From: A37T11 sp964546645
Lineage (GTDB): Bacteria; Bacteroidota; Bacteroidia; Sphingobacteriales; Sphingobacteriaceae
Direction of reading: 5' to 3'
Length of the DNA stretch: 64,000 nt
NCBI GenBank assembly: GCA_964546645.1
Contig: CAZJKM010000001.1
Coordinates: 40,998-104,997 of the forward strand
Position numbers and translations under genes: made by a program. Positions 61,001-64,000 of this stretch are shown piece after piece. Numbering within the stretch: the stretch's first letter is position 1; every line of letters starts with the position of its first letter. The notes under the pieces are model-generated. The model searched no databases and had not been told where the DNA came from. It worked only from the letters and a program-made list of their open reading frames with translations.

Positions 61001-61685
61001 GGCGGAAGATCATTTCGGTCTGACGATTGCCCGTCACCGTGACCCGTTGTGTTTGTGTGTCCATTCCGATGAAAGAAACCTGGACCGTATAGGTGCCTGC
61101 TGTAATATTCATCAGGATAAAATTTCCGTTCTGGTCGGTAGCAACACCACGGTTCAGCTCCACAATCCGAACGTTGGCGGAGGGCAGGGGACTAGCATCA
61201 GCCGAATCTACCACACGGCCCCGGATACTGCCGGTCTGTTGTTGCTGCGGACGGGCTTTTTCTTCGATCACCACATACCCATTCACGATTTTATAGTGGA
61301 GATTGGTGTTTTGCAGCACGTGTTCAATGGCATCTTTCACAACGATGCTATGGTTGTTCATGCTGACGGTCTTTGATGTTTCAGCCACCAGTTTCTCGGG
61401 GATAACAAACTTTACATTGCTTTGCTTTTCAATGTGCAGCAGGCTTTCTTTCACTGATCTGTTGCTGATTGTCAGTTTAATACGCTGGTCGAGATGCTGT
61501 CCGGAAGCAGCATGTGCCAGGAGGGTGGTTAAGAACACCGTTTGTAACATACAGGCAAACAGGAATGTTTTCATCAGTAATGACTGGTTAATGAGACCAT
61601 GTGTTTGAAAGCGATCCCGGTGGCCATGGTTCCTGCATGCTGCAGAACCATGGCCAGGGGAACACAGTTGTAATACTTTTTCCAT
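58083..61685 (-). CDS. SusC/RagA-family TonB-linked outer-membrane transporter with STN domain
   Basis: This is a TonB-dependent receptor importing a glycan or other nutrient. From ATG 61685 it has 1200 residues; an alternative ATG at 61574 would start just before the signal peptide (FLFACMLQTVFLTTLLAHA) and give 1163. Domains in order are STN signalling domain, carboxypeptidase-regulatory-like domain (GSIRGRVVDSADASPLPSANV), plug (ALSGKVAGLNMVRSNSGPAG and SVLKGPGAAALYGQDAANG), and a 22-strand-type barrel ending in LSVILGL. The STN domain and the fecR and sigma genes upstream indicate substrate-responsive self-regulation. Confidence 0.95.
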   Translation of the reverse strand: MEKVLQLCSPGHGSAACRNHGHRDRFQTHGLINQSLLMKTFLFACMLQTVFLTTLLAHAASGQHLDQRIKLTISNRSVKESLLHIEKQSNVKFVIPEKLVAETSKTVSMNNHSIVVKDAIEHVLQNTNLHYKIVNGYVVIEEKARPQQQQTGSIRGRVVDSADASPLPSANVRIVELNRGVATDQNGNFILMNITAGTYTVQVSFIGMDTQTQRVTVTGNRQTEMIFRLSSGNILQEVEVVTALGIKREERALGYAITTVKGEELTEALSSNWTDALSGKVAGLNMVRSNSGPAGTNKIVLRGENNLTGDNEALIIVDGIIINSGSGRRTAIEGESTYGTGSDNMPADYGSGLNDINPEDIESVSVLKGPGAAALYGQDAANGAIIITTKSGNRNRKGLGITINSNSSLEQINRWPDFQWEYGQGTEGRHYYSFGAGPDGGSTSATSSAYGPKFDGQLFYQFDPTTVAQGAERTPWIAYPNKIKEFWDVGQRYTNSISIDGGGERTTARFSAGYEKNKWIAPNTGFGRTNMAISVNSKTSDKLTINTKLTYQNRNADNLPGAGYGNQSLMYWFIFWQPSADLDWLKNYWHPRDADNRPIPPGYRIMFPFSSFPENPYAISYEFINRQKRHAVTGNVQATYDFTKELSVQLRTGTDFSYEQRAQERPYDAGSRYQFGSFRTQSMFSQDLTADFLVRYRKKVHTDVEITATAGGATRRNNYNRDEVRADSLVYPGLYTMANNRGPLVTLPYKSQFVLNSFYGMLSTSYKNFLYLDVTGRQDWNSVLATPLRTEGTGFFYGSASLSFIASDFFTLPQAVNFAKFRASFAGVGSGSNRPYRTSFNYSSAGSLYSGGLQNPANLANPNLDPLDTKTWEFGTDLKFFRSRLNIDAAVYFGTTRDQILDRIIDRASGYTRAIVNLGAVKNQGFELMLEGKPLVSKEGFNWTVNMNYAFNKNRIIELGDSSVVLRYGNIGGGQVVAMVGGSMGDIYGRGYVRSPDGQIVYDARTGYARITDDVVLIGNTIPLGKVGINNIFSYKQFRFSALFDGQWGASAHSQTHHKLSEQGKTNNTLPGRYNGIIGNGVIQNPDGSYSPNTTIATDIDQYYRSHWGIDNAEGNTFSTDFIKLREARIEYTFRPSFISRIGLQRTTVAIYGRDLFIWSAWPAFDPEFGTLAGTDIQQGFEVAQFPSTRTFGLSVILGL
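61621..61656. promoter_or_regulatory. 12-bp perfect inverted repeat in the susC leader/N-terminal region
   Basis: TGGCCATGGTTC (61621-61632) and GAACCATGGCCA (61645-61656) form a perfect 12-bp stem with a 12-nt loop. It lies between the two possible susC starts, so it is either 5' untranslated RNA or coding for an extra N-terminal segment. Confidence 0.6.
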
Positions 61686-61708
61686 ATTTTTGAATCGTGT
61701 AATTATTC

Positions 61709-61823
61709 CCGCAGCTGCGGAGTAATATATGCGTGTTGCTTTGAGCCGGCCGGTCGTCCAAAACTGCCGGCTCATTCATTTCCCGTGCGCACCTGCTGCC
61801 TGGCATGCAGGTGCGCATTTTTT
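61709..61823. promoter_or_regulatory. three inverted repeats in the fecR-susC spacer
   Basis: The palindrome CCGCAGCTGCGG lies at 61709-61720. GAGCCGGC/GCCGGCTC (61743-61750, 61766-61773) form an 8-bp stem. TGCGCACCTGC/GCAGGTGCGCA (61786-61796, 61807-61817) form an 11-bp stem followed on the plus strand by six T. As a plus-strand terminator the last has no gene to terminate; on the minus strand it lies between fecR and susC and could attenuate read-through or protect the susC message. Confidence 0.6.
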
Positions 61824-61865
61824 AACGATAAACTACTATGGGTATTTGTCTCCTTTCCTCCTGTG

Positions 61866-62879
61866 TTAATATATTTTTATATAGTCGGTTTGTATTTCAT
61901 AACGGAATTTTCCGGCTGCCGCAAGAATATTCATGATCTGCCGGAGCGGCATGGTTGCTGTGATGGTAACGGTCAGCCGTTCTTCAGCCAGGTGTTTCGT
62001 CTCAATACGTATGTCGGTCCTGTGCCACCGCTCCAGCTCACGGAATATATCAGCAACAGTCTGTGCATTGAAAGTCAGCTGGGCGTTTTTCCAGCTTTCC
62101 GTGACATCCGGGTCTGTAACAGCCAGGTGCACCGGCTGCCCCTTGGTATAGGTCAGCTCTTCACCTGCCTGAAGGATACTGAAGACCATGTCAGGGGCTG
62201 TAGGGTCTGTTTTTACTTCCACTGATCCGGTAACGACGGATACTGACAGTGGTGCATCTGTGAACGCATTTACTTTGAATGAAGTGCCTAAAACACGTGT
62301 CTGCACAGCCCCGGTGTGGACAATAAACGGCTGTCCGGTATTACGTTTGACCTCGAAAAAAGCTTCTCCCTCTAAAAAGACTTCCCGGTTTTCTGACTGG
62401 AAAGCGGGAGGGTACGTCAGTTTGCTGGCAGGCCCCAAAAAAACCTTCGTGCTATCAGCCAGGAGGATCGTTGCACGCTGCCCCCTGGGATTGGCTGCTT
62501 CCAGATAAACGAGTGGTTCGGCTTTTTTATCACCGGATTCAAAGGCGAGGTAGATGCCGGAACCCAGTAAGCCCATCAATACGACCAGTATTGCCGCGGC
62601 TTTGACGGAGAAACCGAAGGCCTTCCGGCTTATTTCTGACGGGTTTCCCTGTTCCATCAGGTGATGTATTTTTTCCTGCCATTGTTCCATGCCGGTAGTG
62701 GACAATGTTTCTTCCTGCAAAAAGCGGTTGTAATCTGATGGTTGCCGTTCGTTCAGAAATTCTTCCAGCAGAGCGGCTGATCCGGGCCCGGACAGAAAAG
62801 TGCGTACCAACGCCTTTTCTTCGGCCGTGCAAGTGCCATCGAAGTATTTTTTTAAAAGATCTTTATCCGCTTTCTGCAT
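61866..62879 (-). CDS. FecR-family anti-sigma factor
   Basis: This 337-residue membrane anti-sigma/sensor protein starts at ATG 62879 (MQKADKDLLKKYFDGTCTAEE). The cytoplasmic N-terminal part binds the sigma factor, one membrane segment (AAAILVVLMGLLGSGIYLAF) follows near residues 98-117, then the periplasmic FecR domain (ANPRGQRATILLADSTKVFL, FLEGEAFFEVKRNTGQPFIV). It ends in a DUF4974 domain related to STN (LTFNAQTVADIFRELERWHRTDI). It relays the signal from the STN domain of the SusC-like receptor to the ECF sigma factor. Confidence 0.93.
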   Translation of the reverse strand: MQKADKDLLKKYFDGTCTAEEKALVRTFLSGPGSAALLEEFLNERQPSDYNRFLQEETLSTTGMEQWQEKIHHLMEQGNPSEISRKAFGFSVKAAAILVVLMGLLGSGIYLAFESGDKKAEPLVYLEAANPRGQRATILLADSTKVFLGPASKLTYPPAFQSENREVFLEGEAFFEVKRNTGQPFIVHTGAVQTRVLGTSFKVNAFTDAPLSVSVVTGSVEVKTDPTAPDMVFSILQAGEELTYTKGQPVHLAVTDPDVTESWKNAQLTFNAQTVADIFRELERWHRTDIRIETKHLAEERLTVTITATMPLRQIMNILAAAGKFRYEIQTDYIKIY

Positions 62880-63099
62880 GATGCATTCGTATAATGAAGA
62901 CAATGACAAAGGCCGTTAACCGACCTTTTAGTTAAAAGGGACTAAAAACAGCAGGCAGGGCTAATGGAAAAAGTTAAAAAAAATAAAATTTGCTTAATTC
63001 GCTGTTAATCAAATTTCTTTTTTACTTTGTAGGTTGCCTGGAGCGGCCGGTCGTATCCGCAATACGTAAGACAGGGAAGGGGAGGATGGGTATCAGTGA
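62880..63099 (-). other. 220-bp spacer between sigma factor and fecR
   Basis: The spacer is A+T-rich near its middle (AATTTTATTTTTTTTAAC on the minus strand) and has no frame of note. No TAnnTTTG box at a convincing distance from fecR was found, so it may hold an alternative, sigma-dependent promoter; this is inference. Confidence 0.4.
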
Positions 63100-63663
63100 T
63101 CAGTAGGTACTTTCTGTATATGCTTTCAGATGCTCCCGGAAGTATTTCAGCGAGGCTTTCATGTGATTCTTAACGGTGAACACAGACAGGTTCAGTTTGC
63201 GGGCAATCTGGTCATGTGTCAGATGCTCATACCGGCTCATCATGAAAATAAGCTTGCGTTGGGGGCTCAACGAAGCCAGTTTTTGTTCAAATACAGTTTC
63301 GAGTTCATGGTGGTGCACGCGCTCATCTGCCGGGGGTGCGAGGAGCGACCGGTGCCCGTTTTCCGGTTCATGCATCAGCTCATAACGGACCTTTTTAGTG
63401 ACGGCTTTTATAACCGCATGTTTCATGGCACTGAAGATATAAGGCGCAAAATCACCTTTGAGTTGGAGCTCCTGTCTCTTTTCCCACACCCACAACATGG
63501 TATCCAGCATTGTTTCTTCGGCAATAACGGCATCGTTCACATATTTCATCGCATAACGATACAGCTTTCCCGAATAGCGGTAAAACAGTGCATCAAAAGC
63601 TTTCACGTCGTTATTCCGACAAGCTTCCACTAACTCTATATCTGTTAATGTGTTATAAATCAT
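63100..63663 (-). CDS. ECF RNA polymerase sigma-70 factor
   Basis: This 187-residue extracytoplasmic-function sigma factor is of the Bacteroidota FecI-like group. Region 2 contains FDALFYRYSGKLYRYAMKYV and ETMLDTMLWVWEKRQEL; region 4 contains LSPQRKLIFMMSRYEHLTHDQIA followed by KLNLSVFTVKNHM, the -35 helix-turn-helix. It should direct transcription of the downstream fecR-susC genes when released by FecR. It has its own TAnnTTTG box and a good AAGGAG ribosome-binding site, unusual in this window. Confidence 0.94.
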   Translation of the reverse strand: MIYNTLTDIELVEACRNNDVKAFDALFYRYSGKLYRYAMKYVNDAVIAEETMLDTMLWVWEKRQELQLKGDFAPYIFSAMKHAVIKAVTKKVRYELMHEPENGHRSLLAPPADERVHHHELETVFEQKLASLSPQRKLIFMMSRYEHLTHDQIARKLNLSVFTVKNHMKASLKYFREHLKAYTESTY

Positions 63664-63691
63664 CTCCTTGTCAACTTTTAATAGGATGTAA

Positions 63692-63699
63692 CAAAGATA
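63692..63699 (-). promoter_or_regulatory. -7 box TATCTTTG, sigma factor gene
   Basis: TATCTTTG fits TAnnTTTG; predicted initiation near 63685 is 22 nt before ATG 63663. AAGGAG follows just before the start codon. Confidence 0.55.
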
Positions 63700-63781
63700 G
63701 CAGCGCTTGTGATCGTTTACATTAACGAATCATGAACTTATCATGAAAAGTGCTGCGCTGTTTATTGTCATAACAAAATTT

Positions 63782-64000
63782 TTAATGCCATGTTTTGATC
63801 AGCATATGAACCAGGCAGGCCAGTGTGGCGCCCATCAGCGGCCCGACCACTGGTACCCACGCGTAGGAGGCATTGAACCCGGCTTTGTTCCGGATAGGTA
63901 ACAGGGCATGCATGATGCGGGGACCGAGGTCCCGGGCCGGATTAATAGCATATCCGGTAGTTCCGCCCAGCGCAAGACCGATGACCCATACCACGAATGC
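63782..64000 (-). CDS. MIP/aquaporin family channel, C-terminal part
   Basis: The last 72 codons of a glycerol-facilitator/aquaporin-family channel are present; the frame is open to the window edge. The second NPA box is intact in YAINPARDLGPRI, with the aspartate after NPAR that is typical of glycerol-conducting GlpF-type members. A final membrane segment (YAWVPVVGPLMGATLACLVHML) follows. Glycerol transport is therefore favoured over water-only transport. The gene's neighbours upstream are not visible. Confidence 0.88.
   Translation of the reverse strand, partial: AFVVWVIGLALGGTTGYAINPARDLGPRIMHALLPIRNKAGFNASYAWVPVVGPLMGATLACLVHMLIKTWH

Noticed and set aside
61786..61823. Simple terminator of a plus-strand gene
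   Set aside because: The stem and T tract are perfect on the plus strand, but no plus-strand gene lies upstream; kept as a regulatory structure instead.

Overview
The window is chromosomal DNA from a member of the Bacteroidota, most likely family Chitinophagaceae. The evidence is SusC/SusD-type outer-membrane proteins next to an ECF sigma/FecR pair, promoters with the Bacteroidota -7 box TAnnTTTG, many Tat-exported Gfo/Idh and TIM-barrel sugar enzymes, DUF4296/DUF5689 lipoproteins, an AIR synthase of the long type, and few Shine-Dalgarno sequences. The family assignment is inference; no rRNA is present. I see no transposase, phage gene or CRISPR array.

Layout. 1-5.2 kb: the 3' part of a DUF502 membrane protein, then a leftward run YggS > GNAT > DUF3298 lipoprotein > aspartate kinase > THUMP-like methyltransferase. 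5.3-8.8 kb: DUF4296 lipoprotein, mutS2, and a 57-residue cysteine-rich protein on the minus strand. 8.85-10.7 kb: the two CoA-transferase subunits, split by a four-helix-bundle (IVP) gene lying between short repeats. 10.8-17.6 kb: an unknown exported protein, two M16 peptidase subunits, guaB and a methionine-type aminotransferase. 17.7-27.2 kb: a rightward block of exported sugar oxido-reduction genes (SUMF1-like, Gfo/Idh, ApbE, TIM barrel, MFS permease, GMC dehydrogenase, Gfo/Idh, gluconate-dehydrogenase subunit 3). 27.2-34.1 kb: pyruvyl transferase, purM, esterase lipoprotein, DUF2218, acyl-CoA dehydrogenase, purN and a thioredoxin-fold protein. 34.2-39.3 kb: a LiaF-like/histidine kinase/LytTR operon and a glucoamylase/GH144-like protein with altered active-site motifs. 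39.6-44.1 kb: a tandem receiver protein, tRNA-Leu(UAG), tig, clpP and clpX. 44.2-52.5 kb: a helix-hairpin-helix outer-membrane protein abutting comEC, then recQ, a UMF1 transporter and a LutA-like protein. 52.6-54.7 kb: a second Tat-exported TIM barrel and Gfo/Idh. 54.9-63.7 kb: sigma > fecR > susC > susD > DUF5689 on the minus strand. The window ends inside an aquaporin-family gene.

Cooperation between genes. The 17.7-27.2 kb block looks like a periplasmic sugar oxidation (3-keto-sugar type) pathway. The GMC flavoprotein has no leader of its own and probably rides on the Tat signal of subunit 3. Gfo/Idh and TIM-barrel partners process the product and the MFS permease imports it. The Sus-type locus can sense its own substrate through the STN domain of SusC, FecR and the ECF sigma factor. 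HHH-OMP, ComEC and RecQ are consistent with DNA uptake and processing.

The most unusual signals are non-coding. Two families of short A+T-rich repeats sit exactly at gene stop codons, in the orientation of the gene, and often supply the stop codon. The fecR-susC spacer and susC leader carry several perfect inverted repeats. purM and purN have -7 boxes so close to ATG that their messages should be leaderless.
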